The notes beneath the pieces are model-generated. The model made no database searches, was not told the DNA's origin, and worked only from the letters and a program-made list of their open reading frames with translations. The position numbers were made by a program, and so were the translations under genes. Below are positions 18,444-27,800 of a DNA stretch of 40,422 bases, piece after piece; within the stretch, counting starts at the first letter, position 1, and each line of letters opens with the position of its first letter. Source of the stretch: Salinisphaeraceae bacterium UBA4764 (GTDB taxonomy: Bacteria; Pseudomonadota; Gammaproteobacteria; Nevskiales; Salinisphaeraceae); NCBI GenBank assembly GCA_002403445.1, contig DHHU01000037.1:16464-56885 (forward strand), read 5' to 3'.

Positions 18444-19911
18444 TGATTCTGGTCAAGATGCTGGCCTACGCGTCGCCTACGCGGTTGTTGAAGTCTATCC
18501 TTACCTGAAAACCGGCGGGTTGGCAGATGTTAGCGCCGCGCTGCCCCCGGCACTTCGCAAACAGGGGATCGATGCGCGGCTGGTCGTACCCGACCTGCCG
18601 GCATTCAGCGGCGTGGTTAGCCACCGGGAGCGCGTTCAGATACTGGGGCCCGCTTTTGGCGCCTCGGAAGTGGCCGTCGCTCGGGCTCGGCTGCCGGACA
18701 GCGATGTCCCAATCTACTTGATCGAAGCAGCGGAACTTTTCGATCGGCCTGGCAATCCCTATGTGGATGAAAACGGTATCGAATATGCCGACAATCATCG
18801 ACGATTTGCGCTGTTTGGTTGGGCAGTAGCCAGATTCGCCGACGGCGACTGGCGCCCTGACATCGTTCACGCTCACGATTGGCATGCCGGCTTGGTGCCC
18901 GCGTGGCTGGCCAGTATTCCCGGGCCTCGGCCGGCCAGTATATTCACGATCCACAATCTGGCGTATCAGGGTCTCGTCCCTGCCGCGCAGGTGCCCGAGC
19001 TTGGTCTGCCGTCACGGTTTCACGACGTCGATGGAATCGAATATCACGGCGGCGCAAGTTTCATGAAAGCCGGAATCTACTTCGCCGATGCGTTGACCAC
19101 CGTGAGCCCGACCTACGCCCAAGAAATCCAATCCACAACCGGCGGCATGGGGCTGGAAGGTCTGCTATCCAGTCGTTCGAGTGACTTAATCGGTATTTTG
19201 AACGGAGTCGATCCCGAATTATGGAATCCAGCAACCGACCGGTTACTGGAAGTCAATTACGACGCCAACCGGCTCCATTTAAAAGCACAAAACAAGGTTG
19301 TACTACAATCCCAATTCGGATTGCGCGCCGATTTGAATGCACCGCTTTGTATAGCGATCAGTCGGTTAATCGAACAAAAAGGTATCGACGTTTTGTTGGA
19401 TGTCGTCCCCGATATAGTTGATGCTGGCGCGCAATTGCTGGTGTTAGGCAGCGGCGATCAGAGACTTGAGGCGAGGTTGACACGGTGTACTGAGGACTAT
19501 CCCGGCCAAGTCGCAGCATACATCGGCTATGACGATGGCCTGTCACATCAAATGTTCGGCGGCGGCGACTTGATCATTGTGCCCTCGCGATTCGAACCCT
19601 GTGGCCTGACGCAGCTCTACGGCCTGCGTTATGCCACACTGCCGATAGTCACACCTGTGGGCGGACTGGCCGATACTGTCGTCGACGCGGACCAGACAAC
19701 CACACCGCCGGAGTCGGGCAACGGTTTTGTCACCCGTGGCCCGGCCGGTACTGATCTGCGGTCCACGCTGACTCGGGCTTTTGACAGATATCACGACGCA
19801 ACGCGATATCACCAACTACAACAAAATGCCATGTCCGCTGATTTCAGCTGGACACGTGCGGCCGAGCAATATGCCGAGCTTTATCGGCGGCTGAGAAGAG
19901 AATCGATCTAG
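18436..19911 (+). CDS. glgA: Glycogen synthase GlgA (ADP-glucose, GT5)
   Basis: This enzyme extends alpha-1,4-glucan chains from ADP-glucose. It is a GT-B protein of 491 residues. The ADP-glucose motif KTGGL begins at Lys25, then come VHAHDWHAGL, HNLAYQG, the NGVDPELWNP block and the C-terminal PSRFEPCGLTQLYGLRYATLPIV signature. The start is a GTG at 18436 lying inside the last codons of glgC (8-bp overlap), which implies coupled translation. The N terminus carries about 10 extra residues before the first beta-strand compared with E. coli GlgA. It is followed after 4 bp by glgP. Confidence 0.96.
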   Translation: MPSDSGQDAGLRVAYAVVEVYPYLKTGGLADVSAALPPALRKQGIDARLVVPDLPAFSGVVSHRERVQILGPAFGASEVAVARARLPDSDVPIYLIEAAELFDRPGNPYVDENGIEYADNHRRFALFGWAVARFADGDWRPDIVHAHDWHAGLVPAWLASIPGPRPASIFTIHNLAYQGLVPAAQVPELGLPSRFHDVDGIEYHGGASFMKAGIYFADALTTVSPTYAQEIQSTTGGMGLEGLLSSRSSDLIGILNGVDPELWNPATDRLLEVNYDANRLHLKAQNKVVLQSQFGLRADLNAPLCIAISRLIEQKGIDVLLDVVPDIVDAGAQLLVLGSGDQRLEARLTRCTEDYPGQVAAYIGYDDGLSHQMFGGGDLIIVPSRFEPCGLTQLYGLRYATLPIVTPVGGLADTVVDADQTTTPPESGNGFVTRGPAGTDLRSTLTRAFDRYHDATRYHQLQQNAMSADFSWTRAAEQYAELYRRLRRESI

Positions 19912-19915
19912 AATT

Positions 19916-22441
19916 ATGAGCACCAGAACTGAAATGACGGGCCAATCGTCGGGCCACACCCAGGCCCATCGGCCTAATGCCGCGACCTTGGATGCAAGAC
20001 TCGTGGACGCCCTCTATTATTTTGTCGGCAAGAATGAAGTCGCGGCACAGCCCGGCGACTGGACACTAGCGCTATCGAAGGCTGTCCGCGATGATTTGGT
20101 CGATCGCTGGATCGCCACTGCCGAATCTCATCACAATCGGGACGTCAAACGCGCCTATTATTTATCCATGGAATATCTGCCGGGCCGGATGCTCGGCAAC
20201 GCATTGCTGGCACTGGACTGCTATCGGGATTGGCAGGCCGTGCTCGAGGCGCGCGGCCTGGATATCGAGACATTGCATGACCGTCAACCCGACCCCGCAT
20301 TGGGTAACGGTGGCCTTGGGCGTCTCGCAGCCTGTCTGATGGATTCACTGGCCAGCCACGATCTCCCGGGTTACGCCTACGGTATCCGCTATGACTACGG
20401 CATGTTTGCACAGCAAATCCATGATGGTTGGCAAATTGAAGCACCGGACGATTGGCTTTCGGATGGCTACCCCTGGGAGTTTTCTCGTCCTGAGGTGGCC
20501 TATCCAGTGCGCTTTGGCGGGCACGTCGAGTATCACGGAGACAGTCCGCGCTGGTACGACGCCGAACGTGTGCGTGCCATGGCTTACGACACACTTGTGC
20601 CCGGATTTGACACATCCACAGTATTGACGCTTCGTCTCTGGGCCGCCAAGGCTAGCGCTGAATTCGATCTCGGCGCTTTCAACGCTGGGCAGTACGGCCG
20701 TGCTGTATCCGACAAGAACCAATCCGAGAACGTCAACCGCGTGCTTTATCCCGACGACAGCACCGAGGCTGGACGAGAACTGCGTTTGCGTCAGGAATAT
20801 TTTTTCTCCAGTGCATCACTACAGGATATTATTCGCCGTTACCGCGCCGGTTCAGATAACGCTGGAAGGTCTTTGGAACACCTGGCCGACAAGGTCGCGA
20901 TTCATTTGAACGACACACATCCGGCAATTGCCGTGGCTGAACTCATGCGGCTGCTGGTGGATGAACACGAGCTTGCCTGGAACACAGCTTGGCGCGTCTG
21001 CACTAGAGTATTTTCCTATACCAACCACACCTTGATGCCCGAAGCACTCGAGGCCTGGCCGGTGGGGCTGGTGGAACATCTGCTGCCCAGGCACTTGGAA
21101 ATTATCCTAGCGATCAACGCCCAATTTCTCGAATACGTGCGCGAACTTTTTCCCGGCGACGATGCCCTCGCCCAGCGCGTGTCGTTGATTGATGAATCCG
21201 GAGAACGCCGGGTTCGTATGGCTCATCTTGCAGTTGTGGCCAGCCACACGGTCAACGGCGTATCCGCGCTGCATACAAGATTGCTGAAAAACAGCGTTTT
21301 TGCGGACTTTGCAAGAATTTTTCCGGATCAGTTGATCAACGTGACCAATGGCGTCACACCCCGCCGCTGGCTCAATCAAGCCAATCCGGCGCTGGCCGGA
21401 TTGTTGGACGGCGTTGTCGGCAGCAACTGGAGGCGTGATCTGACGGTTCTGGATGACCTCAAGCCGTATGCCGACGATGCCGATTTTCGATCCCGTTTTG
21501 AAGCCGTTAAAACCAAAAACAAACAGCAACTGGCGGCATACATCAAGAGGACTCAGGACATCGACATCGATCCCAACTCTCTTTTCGACGTCCAAATCAA
21601 GCGAATTCACGAATACAAGCGCCAACTGTTGAATGTGCTTCACGTCATCACACGCTACTACCGTATTCGCGCCGAACCGGACCGTGACTGGGGGGCGCGC
21701 ACAGTCATCATTGCCGGCAAGGCGGCCTCTTCGTACGCCATGGCTAAGCTAATCGTCAAACTCATCCACGACGTGGCCAAAGTCATCAACAACGACGCCA
21801 TGGTCGGCAATCGCCTGAAGGTAATTTTCGTGCCCGACTATAGTGTACGTGTGGCCGAATCGATCGTGCCGGCCGCCGATCTTTCCGAGCAGATCTCGAC
21901 AGCGGGAACCGAGGCGTCTGGCACGGGCAACATGAAGCTGGCCTTGAACGGCGCTCTCACTATTGGGACCGAAGACGGCGCCAACATCGAGATCCGAGAG
22001 CAAGTCGGCGCCGACAATATATTTATCTTCGGCAACAGCGCTGAGCAAATTGAAACATTACGCGCACAGGATTACGACGCTGAATCATATCTGGCGGCTG
22101 ACGCCGAACTGAAAAACGCGATCAGTCGCCTTGCGGACGGCACATTTTCCCCTGATGATCCAAGCCGATACCACACTCTAGTCGATACGCTGATCCACCA
22201 TGGAGACCATTACAAGCTGCTTGCCGATTATCGCAGCTACGTTGACACCCAAGATCGCGTAGACGCGCTTTATCACGATCGCAAGGCATGGCTCGCCAAG
22301 GCCATACGCAACGTTGCCGGCATGGGGACATTCTCGGCCGACAAAACCGCCGGGCACTATGCCAGCGAAATCTGGCACATACGACCGGTCCACCAACCCG
22401 CGTCCACCACTCGTGATGATGCGGTGGAGAAAACGGCATGA
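19916..22441 (+). CDS. glgP: Glycogen/maltodextrin phosphorylase
   Basis: A PLP-dependent GT35 enzyme that releases glucose 1-phosphate from the non-reducing ends of glycogen. Its 841 residues are near the family norm. Clear motifs are ALGNGGLGRLAACLMDSLAS, YGIRYDYGMF, the VQIKRIHEYKRQLLN block and the PLP pocket EASGTGNMKLALNGA with Schiff-base Lys674. The ATG at 19916 lies 4 bp after glgA, and the 3' end overlaps glgB by 4 bp (ATGA). Synthesis and breakdown genes thus share one transcript, so flux must be set mainly by enzyme regulation. Confidence 0.96.
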   Translation: MSTRTEMTGQSSGHTQAHRPNAATLDARLVDALYYFVGKNEVAAQPGDWTLALSKAVRDDLVDRWIATAESHHNRDVKRAYYLSMEYLPGRMLGNALLALDCYRDWQAVLEARGLDIETLHDRQPDPALGNGGLGRLAACLMDSLASHDLPGYAYGIRYDYGMFAQQIHDGWQIEAPDDWLSDGYPWEFSRPEVAYPVRFGGHVEYHGDSPRWYDAERVRAMAYDTLVPGFDTSTVLTLRLWAAKASAEFDLGAFNAGQYGRAVSDKNQSENVNRVLYPDDSTEAGRELRLRQEYFFSSASLQDIIRRYRAGSDNAGRSLEHLADKVAIHLNDTHPAIAVAELMRLLVDEHELAWNTAWRVCTRVFSYTNHTLMPEALEAWPVGLVEHLLPRHLEIILAINAQFLEYVRELFPGDDALAQRVSLIDESGERRVRMAHLAVVASHTVNGVSALHTRLLKNSVFADFARIFPDQLINVTNGVTPRRWLNQANPALAGLLDGVVGSNWRRDLTVLDDLKPYADDADFRSRFEAVKTKNKQQLAAYIKRTQDIDIDPNSLFDVQIKRIHEYKRQLLNVLHVITRYYRIRAEPDRDWGARTVIIAGKAASSYAMAKLIVKLIHDVAKVINNDAMVGNRLKVIFVPDYSVRVAESIVPAADLSEQISTAGTEASGTGNMKLALNGALTIGTEDGANIEIREQVGADNIFIFGNSAEQIETLRAQDYDAESYLAADAELKNAISRLADGTFSPDDPSRYHTLVDTLIHHGDHYKLLADYRSYVDTQDRVDALYHDRKAWLAKAIRNVAGMGTFSADKTAGHYASEIWHIRPVHQPASTTRDDAVEKTA

Positions 22442-24636
22442 CGACGCGCAGCACACTAGACCGCCATCACATCAAGGCACTAACCGAGGCCCGCCACGAA
22501 GACCCTTTCGCAGTGCTCGGACCCCATCCCGTCGGCAAGGAGCGCATCGCGCTCCGTACTCTGGTACCCGACGCTGAGGCAATTACCGCCGTTGAACCAT
22601 CCACCCACCGTAAACTGGCGGCTCTGACCTGTGTCGACGACGGCGGTCTGTTCGAGGCAACGATAGCTGACGCCGATATCCATTTGGACTATCGTCTTGA
22701 GATCATCTGGCACGGTGTGCCCCACGTTGTTGATGATCCATATCGTTTCGGGCCGCTGCTTACCGATTACGACATCTGGCTTTTGGCCGAAGGCAAGCAC
22801 CTCCGCCCCTACGAACAACTCGGTGCCCACCCGAGCCGGGTCGATTCTGTGGCGGGAGTGCGTTTTGCGGTATGGGCCCCCAATGCCCGGCGCGTTAGCG
22901 TTGTGGGGGATTTCAATAATTGGGACGGTCGCCGTCACCCCATGCGTTTTCGTGCCGGCTGCGGGGTGTGGGAAATTTTCCTTCCAGGCATGGAGACCGG
23001 GGAGAAGTATAAATATGAGATTCTGGGCGCGACAAACGAGCTCCTGCCCCTAAAAGCCGATCCTTACGGATTTGCATCGGAATTAGCTCCCGCGAATGCC
23101 TCAGTGGTGGCCGACATGCCGCCGCTTGTCGAGCCACTGTCCGAACACCGTGCAGAGGCCAACCAGCGCGACGCCCCTATTTCAATTTACGAAGTCCATC
23201 TGGGATCGTGGGCACGGGGGAGTGACAACCGATTCCTGAGCTATGCTGAACTGGCCGACATTCTGGTTGATTACGTCCGCGAGCGGGGGTTTACCCATAT
23301 CGAGCTAATGCCGGTCTCGGAATACCCATTCGACGGATCCTGGGGTTATCAACCGGTCGGACTATATGCGCCAACAGCGCGTTTCGGGCCCCCGGAAGAA
23401 TTCCGTCAACTGGTCAAGGCCTGCCACGACGTCGGCATCGGCGTAATTCTGGATTGGGTGCCCGGCCACTTTCCCACCGATCCGCATGGTCTGAAAAACT
23501 TCGATGGCACCTGCCTCTATGAACACGCCGATCCACGCCAAGGGTTTCATCGCGACTGGAATACGCTGATCTTCAACTATGGTCGAAGAGAAGTCTGTAA
23601 TTATCTGTTTGGAAATGCACTCTACTGGCTTGAACGCTTCGGGGTCGACGGCATGCGAGTGGATGCGGTGGCCTCGATGTTGTATCTCGACTACAGTCGA
23701 GAAGGCGAAGACTGGATTCCCAATGAATACGGTGGTAACGAGAATCTTGAAGCCATTGATTTTCTGCGCGAGTTGAACGCTACCATTGGCCGCGAGCGTC
23801 CAGGGGCGATCATGATTGCCGAAGAATCCACGGCCTGGCCCCAGGTGTCACAGCCGCCCGAAACCGGGGGCCTCGGATTTCACTACAAATGGAATCTTGG
23901 CTGGATGAATGACACGCTGGAATACATGAAGATGGATCCGGCGCATCGCAGTTATCACCACAACGAGATCACCTTCAGCCTGACGTATGCATTCGACGAA
24001 AACTTTATACTTCCGCTGTCCCACGACGAAGTCGTTCACGGTAAAAAGTCAATACTAGGCCGGATGCCCGGTGATGAATGGCAGCAATTCGCCAATCTAC
24101 GCGCCTACTACGGATTCCTATTCACGCACCCGGGCAAGAAACTGTTGTTCATGGGCGATGAATTTGGTCAGCGTGACGAGTGGAATCACGACCAGAGTCT
24201 AGACTGGCACTTGCTTGATGACGGCTACCACGCCGGTGTTTCGCGGTTGATCGCCAGTCTCAACGCCTGTTATCGAGCCACTCCTGCCCTGCACCGAGAA
24301 GATTGTGAGGCGCATGGATTTAAGTGGCTGGATTACTCAGACCATGAGCAGAGTGTGTTGTCATTCATTCGCCGCGACAGCGACGATCATCATATTGTCT
24401 GCTTGTGCAATCTCACGCCCGTTGTTCGCGAACACTATCGCGTCGGTGTGCCGGTCACTAAAAACGCTACTTATAACGAATTACTCAATACCGATGCGGT
24501 CGAGTATGGTGGCAGCGGGGTCCACAATGAGCCCATAACTGCCGAACCCCTTCAAAGTCACGGTTACGAAGCCTCGATAAGCCTGACTTTGCCCCCGCTG
24601 GCGACCGTCCTTTTGACTCCGGAATCAGATTATTAA
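22438..24636 (+). CDS. glgB: 1,4-alpha-glucan branching enzyme GlgB
   Basis: This enzyme cuts alpha-1,4 chains and rejoins them as alpha-1,6 branches (GH13, CBM48). In 732 residues an N1 domain (about 10-105) and a CBM48 with DFNNWDGR precede the barrel. Catalytic residues are the nucleophile Asp409 (MRVDAV), acid/base Glu462 (AEES) and the Asp in SHDEVVHGKKS. The length with both N1 and CBM48 matches the long E. coli-type enzyme. The ATG overlaps the glgP stop as ATGA. It ends the glg operon, and the next gene converges on it after 43 bp. Confidence 0.96.
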   Translation: MTTRSTLDRHHIKALTEARHEDPFAVLGPHPVGKERIALRTLVPDAEAITAVEPSTHRKLAALTCVDDGGLFEATIADADIHLDYRLEIIWHGVPHVVDDPYRFGPLLTDYDIWLLAEGKHLRPYEQLGAHPSRVDSVAGVRFAVWAPNARRVSVVGDFNNWDGRRHPMRFRAGCGVWEIFLPGMETGEKYKYEILGATNELLPLKADPYGFASELAPANASVVADMPPLVEPLSEHRAEANQRDAPISIYEVHLGSWARGSDNRFLSYAELADILVDYVRERGFTHIELMPVSEYPFDGSWGYQPVGLYAPTARFGPPEEFRQLVKACHDVGIGVILDWVPGHFPTDPHGLKNFDGTCLYEHADPRQGFHRDWNTLIFNYGRREVCNYLFGNALYWLERFGVDGMRVDAVASMLYLDYSREGEDWIPNEYGGNENLEAIDFLRELNATIGRERPGAIMIAEESTAWPQVSQPPETGGLGFHYKWNLGWMNDTLEYMKMDPAHRSYHHNEITFSLTYAFDENFILPLSHDEVVHGKKSILGRMPGDEWQQFANLRAYYGFLFTHPGKKLLFMGDEFGQRDEWNHDQSLDWHLLDDGYHAGVSRLIASLNACYRATPALHREDCEAHGFKWLDYSDHEQSVLSFIRRDSDDHHIVCLCNLTPVVREHYRVGVPVTKNATYNELLNTDAVEYGGSGVHNEPITAEPLQSHGYEASISLTLPPLATVLLTPESDY

Positions 24637-24679
24637 TGTCAATTGCAATTGGAACCAGGCTTGGGGCTAGAATATGATT

Positions 24680-26104
24680 TCATTTCCGGGCCTTTATTGG
24701 CCCGTGGAAGTTTTCAAACCACTCGTTACTGATTCGTTCAACACAGCACCTGGCGCTACTAAGCATCCTGTCAGGATCCATAGACTTCGGGGCCGCCAGG
24801 CCGAGTATCAGCGGCGGTGATTCCAGCCCAGGTACCGACTGAAATACGATATCCAGTTCTGTGGTCTCAATGGTTACATCCCGGCACCGGCCCTGAACCA
24901 AGTCCTCAAACACGTTGACACCCAGCGCTTGGCCGGTTTGGGCCACGCCTACTAAATGACTGAATGATATTGCCCATCCTTGAGCACTCGCCGAGACCAT
25001 CTCGTAGCCGTCGCGGGATGCAATCACGGCATAAACAAGCTCTTGTTCGCTTTCACGCATTGCATTGATCTGCCGCTGACACAGCTGGGTCAAATCAAAA
25101 GCTGGTCGTGCCGTAATAGCCTCTTTCGCAATGGCAGGTTCCTGAAAAAAACGGCTCGAAACCTCGTTAGGCGAACCTGATTCAGGTGACACACTGTCAT
25201 CGGCTGAGTACTGCCCCTCCACCACATCAAGCATGCCGTTGATATACAACGCGTTGAAAAGCGGGAGCAGTTCGTCAGGTTCAACACAGACCAATTCAGC
25301 CGCTTCAACCAACGTATAAGCATCGTGCCGGACCAATGTCAAAGCCTGGATAGCGGTGGGTTTGACCGGAAGTTCGGACAAGTCGGACTCGGTATTGAGC
25401 TGTATCTTGGATCGATAGATATTGCCGAACAAACACTGACATGTATCGCTGGTATTCGCGAGTTCAATCAAGAATGATTCGAGCTTACGTTCGGTTTTCT
25501 GGTCCAGAATATCTTCTGCCACCTCGCGCGAGACGAGTCGAGTCTGGAACTGGGCCTCACTAACAAATTGGTCCATTGTCAGACCGTCGTGCGGCCCGTA
25601 GAGCCGGTCGCGCTCGGCGTCGACTAAGAGGGAGTGGTCGTCGATACCCTCGATTTGTGCTACAAGCCCAGTCCGGCCGTTTTTTGCGGCAGCACGAAAC
25701 GCGTCAACCAACAGCGTCGGACGCCAATCCATTAGCCTTGGCGACTCGCCGGCGCTCAAGGTTTGAGTTGTTCCCTGAATCGGCTTGTCGACGTCAATAT
25801 CGTTCAATGCATCGATGAGCACTCGAGGGCTCAGAGGACGATAGATCGCTCGAACGGCCCGTTGCGTGTCAAAAGACTCTAAAACAGCCAAAACAGTGAT
25901 ATCTTCGCCACGATCGTTCAACACGTGGCTTACATCCGTGCGTTGTGTATCGATCAGCCACACGTCGGCTTTTTCAGCCGGCACCAATTGCCAAGCATCT
26001 GCCAAGCGATGCGTCAGGAGTTCAACGACCAGACGGACCATCTCGTTCTCGTGAAACGACAGTCCCCTACAAGTCAGCCCATATATTATTTGGTCGGTTT
26101 TCAA
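24680..26104 (-). CDS. Pseudo-receiver and roadblock/LC7-like protein
   Basis: I do not recognise this 474-residue protein as a named gene. Residues about 5-105 look like a response-regulator receiver fold: an Asp (Asp52 in WLIDTQ) where the phosphoacceptor would be, and an Arg-Pro (89-90) where the conserved Lys-Pro is expected. The acidic pair of the first loop is not evident, so it is probably non-phosphorylated. A mostly helical, winged-helix-like part (about 185-300) resembles the PatA/DUF4388 type. The end (about 345-474) resembles a roadblock/LC7 domain (YAVIASRDGYEMVSAS). A regulatory or small-GTPase-linked role is inferred. The TTG start at 26104 fits a promoter just upstream; an ATG at 26041 would cut into the first strand. 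Confidence 0.6.
   Translation of the reverse strand: MKTDQIIYGLTCRGLSFHENEMVRLVVELLTHRLADAWQLVPAEKADVWLIDTQRTDVSHVLNDRGEDITVLAVLESFDTQRAVRAIYRPLSPRVLIDALNDIDVDKPIQGTTQTLSAGESPRLMDWRPTLLVDAFRAAAKNGRTGLVAQIEGIDDHSLLVDAERDRLYGPHDGLTMDQFVSEAQFQTRLVSREVAEDILDQKTERKLESFLIELANTSDTCQCLFGNIYRSKIQLNTESDLSELPVKPTAIQALTLVRHDAYTLVEAAELVCVEPDELLPLFNALYINGMLDVVEGQYSADDSVSPESGSPNEVSSRFFQEPAIAKEAITARPAFDLTQLCQRQINAMRESEQELVYAVIASRDGYEMVSASAQGWAISFSHLVGVAQTGQALGVNVFEDLVQGRCRDVTIETTELDIVFQSVPGLESPPLILGLAAPKSMDPDRMLSSARCCVERISNEWFENFHGPIKARK
24687..24704. terminator. Possible hairpin between convergent genes
   Basis: CGGGCC (24687-24692), loop TTTATT, and GGCCCG (24699-24704) make a perfect 6-bp G+C-rich stem. 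It overlaps the last codons of the minus-strand gene and lies about 50 bp after the glgB stop. A short TTTT follows on the plus strand at a distance of several bases, so it is at best a weak terminator for the glg operon. Confidence 0.3.
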
Positions 26105-26414
26105 AACAACGCTGTGGTGCCCGTAACAACCATTTCAGCATTCGACTTTAAGTATATTGTATTGAAAATAATCAGCAAGTAATCATTTGAAACGCAGATA
26201 AAAACGACTAAGCGGGGTACAAGTTTTGCAAAGCACTCCGAATCCAAGTGTGTCGTTCCTGTATCGGCCCATTTTTGCTTGAAAACTTTGTTTACCTACA
26301 TACGCCTGTCACAACGAAACATAAACCAGAATCTAGCTGTGATTCATCCGGAATCAGCATGTCGTCGATAGTTTTTCCCTTAACGAAGGCTATAATGCCT
26401 GGCATGGGCCAAGA
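26105..26414. other. 310-bp spacer between roadblock-like gene and cfa
   Basis: No coding sequence is supported here. It is A+T-richer than its surroundings. It holds the candidate promoter of the roadblock-like gene near 26151-26178 and an isolated TATAAT on the plus strand at 26391-26396 without a matching -35. Confidence 0.5.
26151..26178 (-). promoter_or_regulatory. Candidate promoter of the roadblock-like gene
   Basis: On the minus strand a -35-like TTGCTG (complement of 26173-26178) and a -10 TATACT (complement of 26151-26156) are 16 bp apart. Transcription would begin near 26144, about 40 nt before the TTG at 26104, which supports the longer start. The -35 is a poor match (3 of 6). 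Confidence 0.35.
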
Positions 26415-27659
26415 TCAATTGGGGTCTCCCCCTTCAAGAGGGGTCATGGCCGCTTCAGCCAAATAAGGCCGCGGCGCAGCGTCATCATATAAATAATCTC
26501 GGGTTACTGGTACCGCGTCATTCTCGCGGCTGAGTTGGATCTGGAATACCACCAAGTCACCCCAGCGGAAAACTGCCTCGCAGCTCTGCAAGTAAAATTC
26601 CCACATCTTGCAAAAGCGCTCGCCTAATCTGTCGGCAAAAACATCGCGCCGGTCTTGGAAATTAGCGTTCCAGCAGGACAAGGTACGGGCGTAATGCCGG
26701 CGAAGCACCTCAATATCGGCCGTCCCCAATCCGGCATTTTCGATGCACGGCGTAATTTCAGAAAGCGAGGGAATATAGCCGCCCGGAAAAATATATTTGG
26801 TGATCCAGTTGCGGTTCATAGGTGTCGGCGGGCCGTTACGCCCGATCGTATGGATCAGACTGCGCCCGCCCGGTTTGAGCAGATGCCGCACTTGATCGAA
26901 AAAAGTCTGGTACTGCGGCCGTCCAACATGCTCGAACATACCAACACTTACAACGGCGTCAAACGCATCGCCTTCCAGGCCTCGATAGTCTTCCTTGTAG
27001 AACGTAACCTTACCTGCTACGCCTTCGTTTTCGGCCCGTTCTCGCGCCATTTGAAACTGGTCGTCTGCAAGCGTCAGCCCCACTACTTCCACATCATAGG
27101 TTTCGGCCAGATAGAGGGCCAGACCACCCCAGCCACAGCCGATGTCTAAGACCCTTTCACCAGGTGACAAGCAAAGTTTTCGGCCGATATGTGCGCATTT
27201 CGCGCGCTGGGCATCAGCCAGCGATGTATCATCGTGCTGAAAGTAACCGCAGGAATACTGCATGTCCGGATCCAAAAACTCCCGGAACAATTCACTGTCG
27301 ATGTCGTAGTGTTTCTGAATATTATGCTGCGCCGAGAGCTTAGAATTTGCCTCGCGAAAGTGCTGGATCCCTGTTCCAATCAAGCGATAGAGCCACGTTG
27401 CGCTCGCTGACTCTGCATTGGCGAAATAGAGCCGGAAAATTGCCAGCAATCCGCCAGGTCCCGGGCGCCAGTCGCCATCCATATAAGCTTCACCGAATGC
27501 CATTTCCGGGTCGACAATCAGCCGACGAATGACGCCTTCACGTTCAATGATGACTTCTGCACTCGGTTCACCGCTGCCAAACGTTTCACGTTTGCCGGAC
27601 GGATGGGTCAACGTAAGACAGCCGTTTTTTATAAAACGTTCGAATATTTGTCTTTTCAC
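26415..27659 (-). CDS. cfa: Cyclopropane-fatty-acyl-phospholipid synthase
   Basis: This enzyme transfers a methylene group from S-adenosylmethionine to cis double bonds of membrane phospholipid acyl chains, usually on entry to stationary phase or under acid and salt stress. The 414-residue protein has an N-terminal lipid-binding domain (about 1-115), then the conserved block QHNIQKHYD...FLDPDMQYSCGYF, the SAM motif VLDIGCGWGG (about 168-177) and MFEHVG with catalytic-site residues. The start is a GTG at 27659 with AGGA upstream. A strong promoter lies about 95 bp upstream, divergent from the dehydrogenase gene. Confidence 0.95.
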   Translation of the reverse strand: MKRQIFERFIKNGCLTLTHPSGKRETFGSGEPSAEVIIEREGVIRRLIVDPEMAFGEAYMDGDWRPGPGGLLAIFRLYFANAESASATWLYRLIGTGIQHFREANSKLSAQHNIQKHYDIDSELFREFLDPDMQYSCGYFQHDDTSLADAQRAKCAHIGRKLCLSPGERVLDIGCGWGGLALYLAETYDVEVVGLTLADDQFQMARERAENEGVAGKVTFYKEDYRGLEGDAFDAVVSVGMFEHVGRPQYQTFFDQVRHLLKPGGRSLIHTIGRNGPPTPMNRNWITKYIFPGGYIPSLSEITPCIENAGLGTADIEVLRRHYARTLSCWNANFQDRRDVFADRLGERFCKMWEFYLQSCEAVFRWGDLVVFQIQLSRENDAVPVTRDYLYDDAAPRPYLAEAAMTPLEGGDPN

Positions 27660-27750
27660 GCGCTTGTCCTAAATAAAAAAATTAGCTGCGCGACGAGTGA
27701 TAAATGATACGTTGGCTTCATTTGAACACCGTCTAATCTAAGCGAATGGC

Positions 27751-27778
27751 ATTATAGTGCAGGCACTGGCACGTTCCA
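27751..27778 (-). promoter_or_regulatory. Candidate cfa promoter
   Basis: On the minus strand a perfect TATAAT (complement of 27751-27756) is preceded at 16 bp by TTGGAA (complement of 27773-27778), which matches TTGACA at four positions. The predicted leader to the GTG start is about 85 nt. It lies in the short divergent gap shared with the dehydrogenase gene that begins at 27801. Confidence 0.5.
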
Positions 27779-27800
27779 ATTCATTACGCTTCTTAAAACC

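Noticed and set aside
26391..26396. TATAAT on the plus strand upstream of the cfa 3' end
   Set aside because: No matching -35 box, and it would only transcribe antisense into cfa.
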